From Pelomonas sp051857475 (GTDB lineage Bacteria > Pseudomonadota > Gammaproteobacteria > Burkholderiales > Burkholderiaceae_C): a stretch of 64,000 bases of DNA. The notes under the pieces are model-generated. The model was given only the letters and a program-made list of their open reading frames with translations. It searched no databases and had not been told where the DNA came from. Of the stretch, positions 1 through 8,589 are shown piece after piece. How positions within the stretch are numbered: position 1 is the stretch's first letter; each line of letters opens with the position of its first letter. The position numbers and the translations under genes are program-made. The stretch covers positions 1,550,001 through 1,614,000 of the forward strand of contig NZ_JBPZGZ010000001.1 in the NCBI RefSeq assembly GCF_051857475.1. Reading direction: 5' to 3'.

Positions 1-819
1 GGCACGCTGCTGGCGCGCGGCTACCGCTTCCTGCACGAGCTGCACCGGCGTGAGCCCCTGCCTTTTTATCTGAGCGTCATCTTCGACGGCAACGAGCAGG
101 CCCTGTCGGCCCTGCTCGGCGCACGCGCCGGGCTGCCGGTCTACACGCCACTCGGACGCATCCTCACGCCGGCCCTGCAGTTCGACTTTGCTCGCGCACC
201 GCTATCAGTCGAAGGCGTGAACTTCGCGCGGGCCGGCGAGGCCGCACTGCCCGAGATCGTGAGCTTCCTCGCCGAGCAGCTGCCACGCCGGCAGTTCAGC
301 CCCGTCATCGCAGCGGCAGACTTCGCCGACGGCGGCCGTCTGGCGGGCCTGCGCGCCCGAGACTTCTTCATTGCCCGGCGCCAGGGCCGCCTTGTCGCCT
401 GCCTCGCCGCCTGGGACCAGTCGGCCATCCGCCAGACCCACATCGAGCGCTATCCGCCTGGCTTGGCCCTGGCCCGCCCCTTCATCAACCTGGCCAGCCG
501 GCTGTCGCCCCTCAAGCCCCTGCCTGCGCCCGGTGGCCGCGTGGCGCATCTCTATTTCTGCCTGGCCACCGTAGCCGGCGACGAGCTGCCCGTTTTCCGC
601 GGCCTGCTGCGCCACGCCTACAACGCCTTGCGCACGGGCCCCTGGCACTACGCCATCCTGGGCCTGCACGAGAGCGATCCGCTGACCACCGTCTTCGACG
701 ACTACCGCTGCATCGCCGCCGCCGGCCAGCTTTTTGTCGTCCACTATCCCGAAGATGGCGACCCCATGAAAGACCTGGACATGACGCGCATCCCCGGCGT
801 CGAGATGGCTCTGGCATGA
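1..819 (+). CDS. GNAT-like acyltransferase, C-terminal part (5' end outside window)
   Basis: The reading frame is open from base 1 to a TGA at 817-819, so 272 residues are visible and the start lies upstream. The segment around FYLSVIFDGNEQALSALL, followed by a PVYTPLGR motif, resembles the end of one GNAT acetyltransferase fold, and the rest could be a second GNAT-like lobe (TVAGDELPVFRGLL, then an HYAILGLHE strand). This suggests a two-lobed GNAT protein. The acyl acceptor cannot be told. Its stop overlaps the start of the next gene (ATGA at 816-819), so the two are translationally coupled and the gene belongs to the lipid-like operon that follows. The family call is moderate and rests on fold-like patterns, with no clear acetyl-CoA signature seen. 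Confidence 0.6.
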   Translation, partial: GTLLARGYRFLHELHRREPLPFYLSVIFDGNEQALSALLGARAGLPVYTPLGRILTPALQFDFARAPLSVEGVNFARAGEAALPEIVSFLAEQLPRRQFSPVIAAADFADGGRLAGLRARDFFIARRQGRLVACLAAWDQSAIRQTHIERYPPGLALARPFINLASRLSPLKPLPAPGGRVAHLYFCLATVAGDELPVFRGLLRHAYNALRTGPWHYAILGLHESDPLTTVFDDYRCIAAAGQLFVVHYPEDGDPMKDLDMTRIPGVEMALA

Positions 820-3566
820 ACGACACGACCTCCCCAGCACGCCGGGCCACCATCCCGCCGGCCAGCGACCCGCGCTGGCGCGTCGCCGCCATCCTGCTGG
901 CCTATGTGGTGCTGGGCATCACCGTGTTGGGCTTCAACCGCTCACCGCTGCAGGTGGCGACGACGGTGGCCACGGCCGTGCTGCTGGACATGCTGCTGCA
1001 CCGGCTGCTGCGCGGCGGCCCGGCGCTCTTCCCGCTGAGCGCCCTCATCACCGGCCTGGGCCTGAGCATCCTCGTCAACTACGCCCACGGGCTGTGGCTG
1101 GCCGCCATCCCGGCCCTGTTCGGCATCGCTTCCAAATACCTCTTCACCTTCCGCGGCCGCCACGTCTACAACCCAGCCCTGTTCGGCGTCGTGGCCTGCC
1201 TGCTGCTGGGCGGCGGGCTGATCAGCGATTCGCCGGCCTACCAGTGGGGCGGGTCGTACGCGATCACCATCTTCATCGCCACGCTGGCCCTCTTCCTCTT
1301 CGTGCTGAAGATCAACCGGATGGCCCTGGTGCTGTCCTTCCTGGGCTTCTATGCCGTGTCGGTGCTGGTACGAGCCTGGCTGACGCGCTGGCACATGCCG
1401 ATGGAGACGTGGCTGCTGGGCGCCGTCAGCTCACCGCCGCTCTACCTCTTCACCTTCTTCATGATCACCGACCCGCAGACCTCGCCGCCGACGCGCCGCG
1501 CCCAGGTCGGCGTGGCTCTGTGCATCGTCGTCATCGACTTCGCCCTGCATCTGCGCGAGACCCTGTCGACGCTGTTCTACGCGGCCTTCATCTGCGCCTC
1601 GCTGCGTTTCCTGCTGAACCATGCCCAGGCCCTGCGAACAGATGCGGGCGACTGGTGGCGTCAGTCGCGCGCCCGCCTGGGCCGGCGCCTGGGACTGGTC
1701 GCCGCGGCGGTGGGGGCCTGGTTCGGCATCCAGGGCCTGGTGGTGGCCGACGCCGACTACCTGCCGCCCTTCACACTGACCGAGGTGAATGCCGAAGCCG
1801 CCGGCATCGCGTCTCGCCCCGGACAGGTGCTGCAGTCGGTCGACCCGCGAATTGCCCCGGTGGCCAAATGGCTGCTGTCGGTGGGTGATGCGGTCGCCGT
1901 GGCCGACATCGACAACGACGGTCTGCAGGACATCTTCCTGAGCTACCCGCTCAAGGACGACGGCAGCCGCGCCGGCCTCTATCGCAACCTCGGCGGCTTG
2001 CGCTTCGAGCGCGTGCACGTGCCCGGGCTGGAGCAGCTGTTCAACGACCCGGCCCGCAACGGACTGCCTGCGGGCGCCGTCTTCTTCGACTACGACAACG
2101 ACGGCGACCAGGATCTGCTGGTTCTCGTCGGCTACGGCCAGACCCGGCTGTTCCGCAATCGCCTGGTCGAAGACGGTGTGCTGGGCTTCGAGGACGTCAG
2201 CGACCAGGTCAATCTGCCGAAGTACGGCATTGCCGTCGCCGGCACGGTGGCCGACCTCGACCGCGACGGCCGCCTGGACATCGCCATCGGCAACCCCATC
2301 AACCCCTGGCTGCCCGGCTACGAGCAGCCCACGCGCTTCAACATCTTCGCGCTGCCGGCGCCAAACGGCGCCGATGACCGCCGCATGTTCAACGTCATGC
2401 ACCGCACCTGGCACAGCGCCAACAACGGCGGTGGCATGTCGGTGCTGATGAATCGCCAGGGCCGCTTCGAGGCGCTGACGGCCGAGCAGCTCGATCTCGT
2501 CGGCGAGCACCGCTGGACCACTGCCATCGGCATCGCCGACTTCGATGGCGACGGCTGGCCCGACCTTTACGCCTCCAACGACTTCGGGCCCGACCAGTTG
2601 CTGATGAACAAGGGCGACGGCAGCTTCCGCATGGTGCGCGGCCAGGTCGCCGGCACCGTCGGCCGCGACACCTACAAGGGCATGAACGTCTCCATCGCCG
2701 ACTTCGACAACGATGGCCGCGTCGGCATCTATGTGTCCAATGTCCACGAGCGCCTGCAGGCCGAGGGCAGCATGCTGTGGCAGTTGTACGGCGATGCGCG
2801 CCAGGTGGACTCCTGGGTCGACCGCGCCATGCAACGTGGCCTGCTCAACGAGAACCGCTTCGGCTGGGGTGCGGCCGTGGGCGACCTCGACCTGGACGGC
2901 CGCCTGGACATCCTGCAGGCCAACGGCATGGTCGACAACGCCTACGACAAGGACGCGCCGGGCTGCCCTGACTACTGGTACTGGAACGACAAGATCGCGC
3001 TGACCCGCCCCGACGTGCATGGCTACAGCGACCGCTGGGCCGACCTGCGCGGACGCTGCATCTTTCCCTACGAGAAGAACCGGGTCTACATGAACCGCGG
3101 CCAGCATTTCGTCGACGTGGCGGAGCGGGTCGGCTGGTCGGCACCAGGCAACTCGCGCGGCATCGCGCTGGTGGACCTCGACAACGACGGCGACCTCGAC
3201 GTCATCGTCACCCACCAGTTCGCACCGGCCTCCATCTATCGCAACGACAGGCGTGCCGGCAGCCCGGTGGCCTGGGTCGGCTTGCAGCTGCAGGGCGACG
3301 GCAAGACCTGCAACCGCGATGCCATCGGCAGCAAGGTGGTTATCGATTACAGCGACAACGGCGCGGCCAGGACGCAGAAGCGCGAGGTGATGGCGGTCAA
3401 CGGCTTCTCGGCACAGAGCGACCGGCGGCTGCTGTTCGGCCTGGGCGGGGCAACAGGTCCCGTCAATGTCAGCGTGTCCTGGTGCGGCGCGTCAACGCCG
3501 CAGAAGTTCGCATTGCGGCCGGGTCAGTACCATCGCCTCGTCATGCAGGGAGATCAAAAGCAGTGA
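816..3566 (+). CDS. NqrB/RnfD-like membrane domain fused to FG-GAP repeats and ASPIC/UnbV domain
   Basis: This 916-residue protein has three parts. Residues about 20-310 are membrane helices carrying the NqrB/RnfD signatures: FRGRHVYNPALFG near 115-127 and MITDPQTSPPTRRA near 216-229. In RnfD and NqrB the helices hold flavin, and one flavin is bound covalently. From about 355 to 800 there are at least seven calcium-binding FG-GAP/VCBS-type repeats with cores such as ADIDNDGLQDIF, DYDNDGDQDLL and DLDNDGDLDVIV. The last 100 residues (from WVGLQLQGDGKTCNRDAIG) match the ASPIC/UnbV domain. The family parts are well known, but their joining with an RnfD-like module is unusual. The gene starts inside the previous stop and ends in a GTGA overlap with the Rieske gene. 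A membrane-bound redox carrier with a large outer propeller is my inference. Confidence 0.8.
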   Translation: MNDTTSPARRATIPPASDPRWRVAAILLAYVVLGITVLGFNRSPLQVATTVATAVLLDMLLHRLLRGGPALFPLSALITGLGLSILVNYAHGLWLAAIPALFGIASKYLFTFRGRHVYNPALFGVVACLLLGGGLISDSPAYQWGGSYAITIFIATLALFLFVLKINRMALVLSFLGFYAVSVLVRAWLTRWHMPMETWLLGAVSSPPLYLFTFFMITDPQTSPPTRRAQVGVALCIVVIDFALHLRETLSTLFYAAFICASLRFLLNHAQALRTDAGDWWRQSRARLGRRLGLVAAAVGAWFGIQGLVVADADYLPPFTLTEVNAEAAGIASRPGQVLQSVDPRIAPVAKWLLSVGDAVAVADIDNDGLQDIFLSYPLKDDGSRAGLYRNLGGLRFERVHVPGLEQLFNDPARNGLPAGAVFFDYDNDGDQDLLVLVGYGQTRLFRNRLVEDGVLGFEDVSDQVNLPKYGIAVAGTVADLDRDGRLDIAIGNPINPWLPGYEQPTRFNIFALPAPNGADDRRMFNVMHRTWHSANNGGGMSVLMNRQGRFEALTAEQLDLVGEHRWTTAIGIADFDGDGWPDLYASNDFGPDQLLMNKGDGSFRMVRGQVAGTVGRDTYKGMNVSIADFDNDGRVGIYVSNVHERLQAEGSMLWQLYGDARQVDSWVDRAMQRGLLNENRFGWGAAVGDLDLDGRLDILQANGMVDNAYDKDAPGCPDYWYWNDKIALTRPDVHGYSDRWADLRGRCIFPYEKNRVYMNRGQHFVDVAERVGWSAPGNSRGIALVDLDNDGDLDVIVTHQFAPASIYRNDRRAGSPVAWVGLQLQGDGKTCNRDAIGSKVVIDYSDNGAARTQKREVMAVNGFSAQSDRRLLFGLGGATGPVNVSVSWCGASTPQKFALRPGQYHRLVMQGDQKQ

Positions 3567-4534
3567 CGCTCGTGGCCTTCTCGCCGGCGCCCGTCCGGTC
3601 CGCTCCTTTGCCGGCCTGGCCCGACGCCTGGTATGTCGTCGCCCGCTCCAGCGATGTGGCCCGCGGCCGCATCGTCGACGGACAGGTGGCGCAGCGTGCC
3701 TATGTGCTGTTCCGTGACAGCCAGGGCGGCCTGGTGGCGCTGGACGCCCACTGTCCGCATATGGGTACGCATCTGCGCACGGGCGAGGTGGTGGACGACG
3801 GCATCCGTTGTGCCCTGCACCACTGGACCGTCGACCGCGACGGCGTGCTGCAGGCAGAGCCTGGCTGTGCGCGCATGCGCAGCCGCACCTGGCCGGTGTT
3901 CGAACGCTTCGGCCTGGTCTTCCTGTTCGCCGGCACGGGTACGCCCCCCCCTCGGCCGTTTGCCGAGCTGCCCGATGACCACCGCTGGCTGCCGGCCCAA
4001 CCCCTGCTGCTGAAGGCCGATTGGCGAGCCATGCTGGTCAACGGCTTCGACACCCAGCACATGCGCGCGGTTCATCAGCGTGAGCTGGTGCGGCCGCCGG
4101 CGTTCTCGCGCAGCCGCGACGGTGCCCTGTGCATGAGCTACGAGACCCGCATCCTGCCCGGCGGCGGACCGTCGAGCTGGTTGATCCAGCGCCTGGCACG
4201 CGGCCGACCACACATCACCCAGACCTGCCACGGGCCGACCATGCTGGTCGAGAGCCGGCTGGGCCGCTTCGAGTCGCGCGCCGTGTTTGGCCTCATCACC
4301 CGGGGCGACAGCACCGTCGCCTATGCCTCCTTCGGAGCGCCCCAGGGCGGCCCGCTGCGCTGGATGCGGCTGTGGTTGACGCGGGCCCTCTATGCCGCCT
4401 TCCTGCGCAAGGACTACGCCGTCGTCGAGGGCATGCGCCTGATGGTCGATGGCGCCACCGATCCCGGCGTGCGAGGCATCAGCGACTATCTGCGCACCCT
4501 GCCCGAGCTGGACGGCGACGGCCATGCAGGCTGA
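3563..4534 (+). CDS. Rieske [2Fe-2S] aromatic-ring-type oxygenase, alpha-subunit-like
   Basis: I place the start at GTG 3563, which overlaps the previous stop (GTGA) and follows AGGGAGA, giving 323 residues. An in-frame ATG at 3482 would run far into the upstream gene. The Rieske ligands are all present: C64-P-H66 and C83-A-L-H86. The mononuclear iron motif D-x2-H-x4-H is D163, H166 and H171. The protein is therefore a complete oxygenase alpha-type subunit that would hydroxylate or desaturate a substrate using O2 and electrons from a reductase. No ferredoxin or reductase gene is adjacent. The neighbouring RnfD-like protein could supply electrons, but that is conjecture. It lies in an operon with a desaturase/terpene-synthase-like fusion, so a lipid or isoprenoid substrate is plausible. 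Confidence 0.85.
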   Translation: MTLVAFSPAPVRSAPLPAWPDAWYVVARSSDVARGRIVDGQVAQRAYVLFRDSQGGLVALDAHCPHMGTHLRTGEVVDDGIRCALHHWTVDRDGVLQAEPGCARMRSRTWPVFERFGLVFLFAGTGTPPPRPFAELPDDHRWLPAQPLLLKADWRAMLVNGFDTQHMRAVHQRELVRPPAFSRSRDGALCMSYETRILPGGGPSSWLIQRLARGRPHITQTCHGPTMLVESRLGRFESRAVFGLITRGDSTVAYASFGAPQGGPLRWMRLWLTRALYAAFLRKDYAVVEGMRLMVDGATDPGVRGISDYLRTLPELDGDGHAG

Positions 4535-6968
4535 AGCCACGCGAGCCGCGTCAGAGCGCGCCGAGATTCCGGCACGGCTCAATCTGGCCCTGCTCATGCT
4601 GGCCTCGCTGGCCAGCGCGGCACTGCTGTATGGCGCCTCTCACGCCGGCAGCGCATGGATGCTGCTGGCATGCGCGGCGGCCTTTTCTTTCACGGCGAAC
4701 ACGCTGTTCTCGCTGCTGCACGAAGCCGTGCATGGCCTCTTTGCCGGACAAAAGGCCTTGAACGAGTGGGCCGGGCGCTGGGCCGCAGCCTGGTTCCCAA
4801 CCGCTTTCGCCATGCAGCGAGCCTTCCACCTGACCCATCACCGCAACAACCGCTCGGCAGCCGAGCAATTCGACGTGCTGCATGCCGGCGACCTGAAATG
4901 GTTGAAGCGGGCCCAGTGGTACGCCATCCTGACCGGGCTGTACTGGCTGGTCGCGGTGGCCGGCGTGCTAACCCACCTGGCCGTGCCGCGCGCCCTGCGC
5001 AAGCGCCTGCTTCGGCTGGCGGGCAGCCAGGCGTCCGAGCAGACCAGCGCCCAGCACTACCTCGACGCGCTGGACGGCCTGGACCCGATCGCCTCGCGGC
5101 TGGAAGTGCTGGCCTCCATCGGATTCCAGGTCCTGCTGTTCTGGGCCCTGGACCTGTCCCTCGTCGGTTGGGCTGCCTGCTACGCCGCCTTCGCGTTCAG
5201 CTGGAGCTCGCTGCAATACACCGACCACGCCTTCTCACCCCTCGACGCGCGGGCCGGCGCCTGGAATCTGCACGTCGGGCCAGTGACGCGCGCCTTCTTC
5301 CTCAACTACCACTTCCACCTGGCCCACCACCGGCGCCCCTGGCTGCCGTGGATCCACCTTCCCCGCGATGCCGAGCCCGGCCCGCGTTTCATGGAGGTCT
5401 GGCGTGAGGCCTGGCGAGGCCCGCGACCCGCGGATCGATTCCCTCGCTTCACGCTGCATGAGATCGCGCCCAGGCCCGCCTGGGCTATCCCCACGGGCAT
5501 TGACGCCGCCGCAGCCCTGGTCTTCAGCCTCGGCTTCACGGCAGTTTTTGTCGTGCTCTTTGGCGGCACCAGCGTCCTGGCCGGCTTCGTCCCCTGGCAT
5601 GTTGAAGTGGCCTTGCCCTTCGAACTGGGCATTCCCTTCAGACCGGCATGGTCGGTGGTTTATCTGTCGATGATCCCGCTGCTGTTGCTGCTGCCGCTGG
5701 CGCGGCCGCGCTGGCAGGCACTGTTCCCCGTCCTGGCCACCCTCGTGGCCGAAACCCTGGTCGCGTCGCTGTTCTTCATCGCCCTGCCCGTGCGCAGCAG
5801 CTTTCCCGTGCGGGATGCGTCAGGCACCTGGGACGCCCCTTTCCAGTTGGCGGACCTGCTGAACATGGACGGCAATCTCTTTCCCTCGCTGCATGTCGCG
5901 TTCGCCTTCACGGCGGCGCTCGCGTTGTCGTCAAGGGTGGGGCTGGCCGATCGCCTGTTGTTCTTCGCCTGGGCGGCGGCGATTGCCGCCAGCACCCTGC
6001 TGATCCACGAGCACCATGTCGTCGACGTGGTGGCGGGCGTGCTGCTAGCCCTGCTGGCCTGGCACCATGTGCCACGCTGGGCCTGCCATGACGACGTGCT
6101 GGCGGCCGTCGACATCGAGCTGCTGTGCCTGCGCAACGAGTGGCTGTTCGCGCGGCGGCACCGGCGCTACGGCTTCATCGCCCTGCTGCTGCTGGTCGAC
6201 CGCCTGCCTCGCTGGCGGCAGCGCCGCGTGCTCAGCACGGGCTTCTGCTTCCTGCAGGCCGTCGACGACCTGATGGACGGCGATCGTCCGTCCGACCGAG
6301 ACCCCTTGCTCATCGTCGACGAACTCATGCAGGCCATACGCGAGGACCGCTACGGCGATGACGAGCTGATGCGCCTGGGCCAGGCCCTCGTTGCCGATTT
6401 GCGCTCGATTGGCAGGCCATCAGCAGTCGACGACCTGCTGGCCGTGATGGCCGTCATGCGCAGCGATCGCTGCCGGGTTGTCGAGCAGTCCATCTGGGAG
6501 CTGGAGGCCCTGCGCCAGCACCATCGCAACACCTTCACACTGTCCCTCAACCTGCTGCTCGCGGCACGGGGCTCCGACCTGAGGGCCGCGGACGCTCCCG
6601 AGCTCATCGAGGCTTTTGGCTGGTGCTCGGTGGTGCGAGACTTGCGCGAGGACCTCCAGGCCGGCCTGGTCAACGTGCCCGCCGAGGTACTGCGGGCAGC
6701 CCAGATTGCCAACCACCCGCCCATCGAACTTGGCGCCTTGTTGCAGAGTGCCGCCATGCAAACCTGGATGAAGGCGGAACACGACCGCGCACTCACGTTG
6801 CTGGGCGCCATGCCGCCGCGCCTCGAAGCCCTCGCGACCCAACCAGGCGTCGAGGTGCTGAGGATTTTCACGCGTTCCATCCGCGGCTTTGCCGGCCGAC
6901 CATTCGCCCGCCTGTACCCACAACTCGCCCAACCCGCTGATCCACAAGGAGTGAAGGCATGTCACTGA
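4524..6968 (+). CDS. Three-domain fusion: fatty-acid desaturase + PAP2 phosphatase + squalene/phytoene-synthase-like
   Basis: The start is ATG 4524, overlapping the Rieske stop by 11 bases, and gives 814 residues. Residues 10-300 are a membrane desaturase with three histidine boxes: HEAVH near 65, HLTHH near 101 and HLAHH near 264. Residues 310-520 are a PAP2 membrane phosphatase of the inositol-phosphotransferase type, with FPSLHV near 453 and HHVVDVVAG near 498. Residues 520-810 resemble squalene/phytoene synthases, with an acidic DDLMDGD near 580 and VVRDLREDLQAGLVNVP near 703, which matches the second aspartate-rich region of that family. Each domain keeps its key residues. I know of no characterised protein with this order. 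The likely role is in making or modifying an isoprenoid or other lipid at the membrane. The substrate is unknown. Confidence 0.8.
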   Translation: MQAEATRAASERAEIPARLNLALLMLASLASAALLYGASHAGSAWMLLACAAAFSFTANTLFSLLHEAVHGLFAGQKALNEWAGRWAAAWFPTAFAMQRAFHLTHHRNNRSAAEQFDVLHAGDLKWLKRAQWYAILTGLYWLVAVAGVLTHLAVPRALRKRLLRLAGSQASEQTSAQHYLDALDGLDPIASRLEVLASIGFQVLLFWALDLSLVGWAACYAAFAFSWSSLQYTDHAFSPLDARAGAWNLHVGPVTRAFFLNYHFHLAHHRRPWLPWIHLPRDAEPGPRFMEVWREAWRGPRPADRFPRFTLHEIAPRPAWAIPTGIDAAAALVFSLGFTAVFVVLFGGTSVLAGFVPWHVEVALPFELGIPFRPAWSVVYLSMIPLLLLLPLARPRWQALFPVLATLVAETLVASLFFIALPVRSSFPVRDASGTWDAPFQLADLLNMDGNLFPSLHVAFAFTAALALSSRVGLADRLLFFAWAAAIAASTLLIHEHHVVDVVAGVLLALLAWHHVPRWACHDDVLAAVDIELLCLRNEWLFARRHRRYGFIALLLLVDRLPRWRQRRVLSTGFCFLQAVDDLMDGDRPSDRDPLLIVDELMQAIREDRYGDDELMRLGQALVADLRSIGRPSAVDDLLAVMAVMRSDRCRVVEQSIWELEALRQHHRNTFTLSLNLLLAARGSDLRAADAPELIEAFGWCSVVRDLREDLQAGLVNVPAEVLRAAQIANHPPIELGALLQSAAMQTWMKAEHDRALTLLGAMPPRLEALATQPGVEVLRIFTRSIRGFAGRPFARLYPQLAQPADPQGVKACH

Positions 6969-7585
6969 AGCACCTGATCCAGACACTGCTCGCCCTGCCC
7001 CTGCTGTTGCTGGCCCTGCACGGGCAGACCGCGACGACGCCGCCGCTGGATCCGTCGGGCGGGCGCATCGAGGACCGCCAGCAACTGCGCGTGTTGCTCG
7101 AGGGCATGGAAGCGGGCATCAACAAGCTCGACATCGACGCCCTGCTCAAGCTGGCTCAGCCCGACGTGGTCATCACCTGGCAGAACGCCGAGGTCTCGCG
7201 CGGCCATGCCCAGGTGAGGGCCTACTACGAGCGCATGATCAAGGGCGCCGGCGGCGCGGCCATCGTGCGCAAGCTCAGCACCAAGGCCACGCTGGGCGGT
7301 CCTGCCGTGTTCTACGGCGACAGCGCCGTGGCCTATGGCACGACGGTGGACCGCTACGACCTGGCCGATGGACTCGCCTTCACACTGAACGCCAACTGGA
7401 GCACCACGGTCACCAAGACCAGCGACGGTCAGTGGAAGGTGGCTTCACTGCACTTCTCCACCAATCTCTTCGACAACGCCCTGCTCAGCGCGGCCGAACG
7501 CATGGTCTGGTACGCCGCGGGCGCCGCTTTCGTGGTCGGCGCCTTGCTGTGCTGGCTGCTGATGCGCCGCCGCAGGCCGGGCTGA
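6959..7585 (+). CDS. NTF2-like (DUF4440/SgcJ-type) protein with signal peptide and C-terminal membrane anchor
   Basis: The start is ATG 6959 after an AAGGAG site, and it overlaps the preceding stop by 10 bases, so it is the last member of the lipid-like operon. The 208-residue product begins with a hydrophobic export signal (LLALPLLLLALHGQTA). Its central NTF2-like fold has the pattern of nuclear-transport-factor-2 enzymes and DUF4440 proteins: an early helix (EGMEAGINKLDIDALLKLA), then PDVVITW and a beta sheet. It ends with a transmembrane helix and a basic tail (RRRRPG), so the fold faces the periplasm. Family members range from isomerases and hydrolases to pure binding proteins. No catalytic residues can be named here. 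Confidence 0.7.
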   Translation: MSLKHLIQTLLALPLLLLALHGQTATTPPLDPSGGRIEDRQQLRVLLEGMEAGINKLDIDALLKLAQPDVVITWQNAEVSRGHAQVRAYYERMIKGAGGAAIVRKLSTKATLGGPAVFYGDSAVAYGTTVDRYDLADGLAFTLNANWSTTVTKTSDGQWKVASLHFSTNLFDNALLSAAERMVWYAAGAAFVVGALLCWLLMRRRRPG

Positions 7586-7664
7586 AACGCCAGAAACGCA
7601 ACAACCCCGTGCCATCATGCTCGGTGCGATGCAGCTCACCTCCCCGCCAAGTCACTGACGCCAG

Positions 7665-8396
7665 ATGCGCGGCCTCTGGTGGACTCTGAAGCTGCTTGCC
7701 GGCCTCGCGATCGTCGGCTGCTTGTTGGCCGTCACGCTGGTGGTGGTGTCGCCCGGGCTTGTCCGGAATGCGGAGGACTGGGCTGCCATCCTGCTGATCG
7801 CGGCCGCCGTCTACTGGTTCGCGAATGCCAGGCTTGGCGTTCCTGCGTCACGCCCGTCCCCCTCCCACTGGAAAGGCGAGCTGTACGTGCTGCCCGTCCC
7901 ATGGCTGCGTCAGGTCGTGTTGTGCGTGGTGCTTGCAGGCCTGAGCATCGGGATTCCGCTCGCCTTGGTTTGCAAGGGCCCGTTGCCGGGCTGGGAGGGA
8001 GTGTCGGTCCTGCTCGGCGCGCTGCTGGGCCTGTGGCTGTGCCGCGCGAGCGTGCTTGGGCTGCTGAATCTGCGACGTGCGGGGCATGCTCTCAAACTCG
8101 ATGCCGCCGGCATCCACTTCCCAGGCCTGCCCGCGCTGTCCTGGACGCAGGTCACGGATTTGGCATTGGAGCCCCGCCGGCCCGACAGTGATCGATCGCA
8201 ATGTCTCGTCCTGCAGATGCGAGTCCTGCCCGAGCATCCCTCCGGGCTTCGTGCGCTCTGGCGTGCGGCACTGCCCGGCGCCAGCATCCGCCGGAACTCG
8301 ATCAGTCTCCCCTTGCCGGCGCTGCGTGATTCGGCCTCGCTGCTGGATGCGGCGCAGACGCTGTGGCGGCGGCATGGTTCATCGCAGCGGCAGTAA
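7665..8396 (+). CDS. Membrane protein of unknown function
   Basis: I do not recognise this 243-residue protein with confidence. It has four hydrophobic stretches: near residues 5-30, 36-50, 85-105 and 108-130. They are followed by a soluble C-terminal part of about 110 residues containing LKLDAAGIHFPGLPALSWTQV and a regular pattern of beta strands. That layout, two helix pairs and then a PH-like or DUF304-like beta domain, is seen in many small bacterial membrane proteins. It starts 79 bases after the NTF2-like gene, and no Shine-Dalgarno site is obvious. It may be a separate unit. Downstream lie a hairpin and tRNA-Val on the other strand. Confidence 0.6.
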   Translation: MRGLWWTLKLLAGLAIVGCLLAVTLVVVSPGLVRNAEDWAAILLIAAAVYWFANARLGVPASRPSPSHWKGELYVLPVPWLRQVVLCVVLAGLSIGIPLALVCKGPLPGWEGVSVLLGALLGLWLCRASVLGLLNLRRAGHALKLDAAGIHFPGLPALSWTQVTDLALEPRRPDSDRSQCLVLQMRVLPEHPSGLRALWRAALPGASIRRNSISLPLPALRDSASLLDAAQTLWRRHGSSQRQ

Positions 8397-8416
8397 GCCT
8401 CGTTGACCCGGCATGG

Positions 8417-8451
8417 AAAAATGCCCCAGATCCGCGAGGACCTGAGGCATT
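8417..8451 (-). terminator. Intrinsic terminator downstream of tRNA-Val
   Basis: Read on the minus strand, AATGCCTCAGGTCC and GGATCTGGGGCATT form a continuous 14-bp stem (two G-U pairs) closed by a four-base loop and followed by a run of five U. It lies 17 bases past the tRNA CCA end, the right place to stop tRNA transcription. On the plus strand the same stem could also stop the membrane-protein gene that ends at 8396, although its T run is poor. Confidence 0.85.
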
Positions 8452-8467
8452 CTTGACCTACCGAATT

Positions 8468-8544
8468 TGGTAGGCGCGATTGGATTCGAACCAACGACCC
8501 CCACCATGTCAAGGTGGTGCTCTAACCAACTGAGCTACGCGCCT
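8468..8544 (-). tRNA. tRNA-Val (anticodon GAC)
   Basis: The minus strand folds as a complete tRNA of 77 bases. The 7-bp acceptor stem AGGCGCG/CGCGCCT is followed by discriminator A and an encoded CCA. The D arm contains AGCTCAGTTGGTTAGAGC. The anticodon stem CCACC/GGTGG carries the loop TTGACAT, so the anticodon is GAC and it reads GUC/GUU valine codons. The T arm contains GGTTCGAATCC. It is a single tRNA with its own terminator and no partner tRNAs. Confidence 0.97.
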
Positions 8545-8589
8545 GAAGAGCTGCGCACTATAGCATGGATTTTTCGGGGTTGTCCAGAT

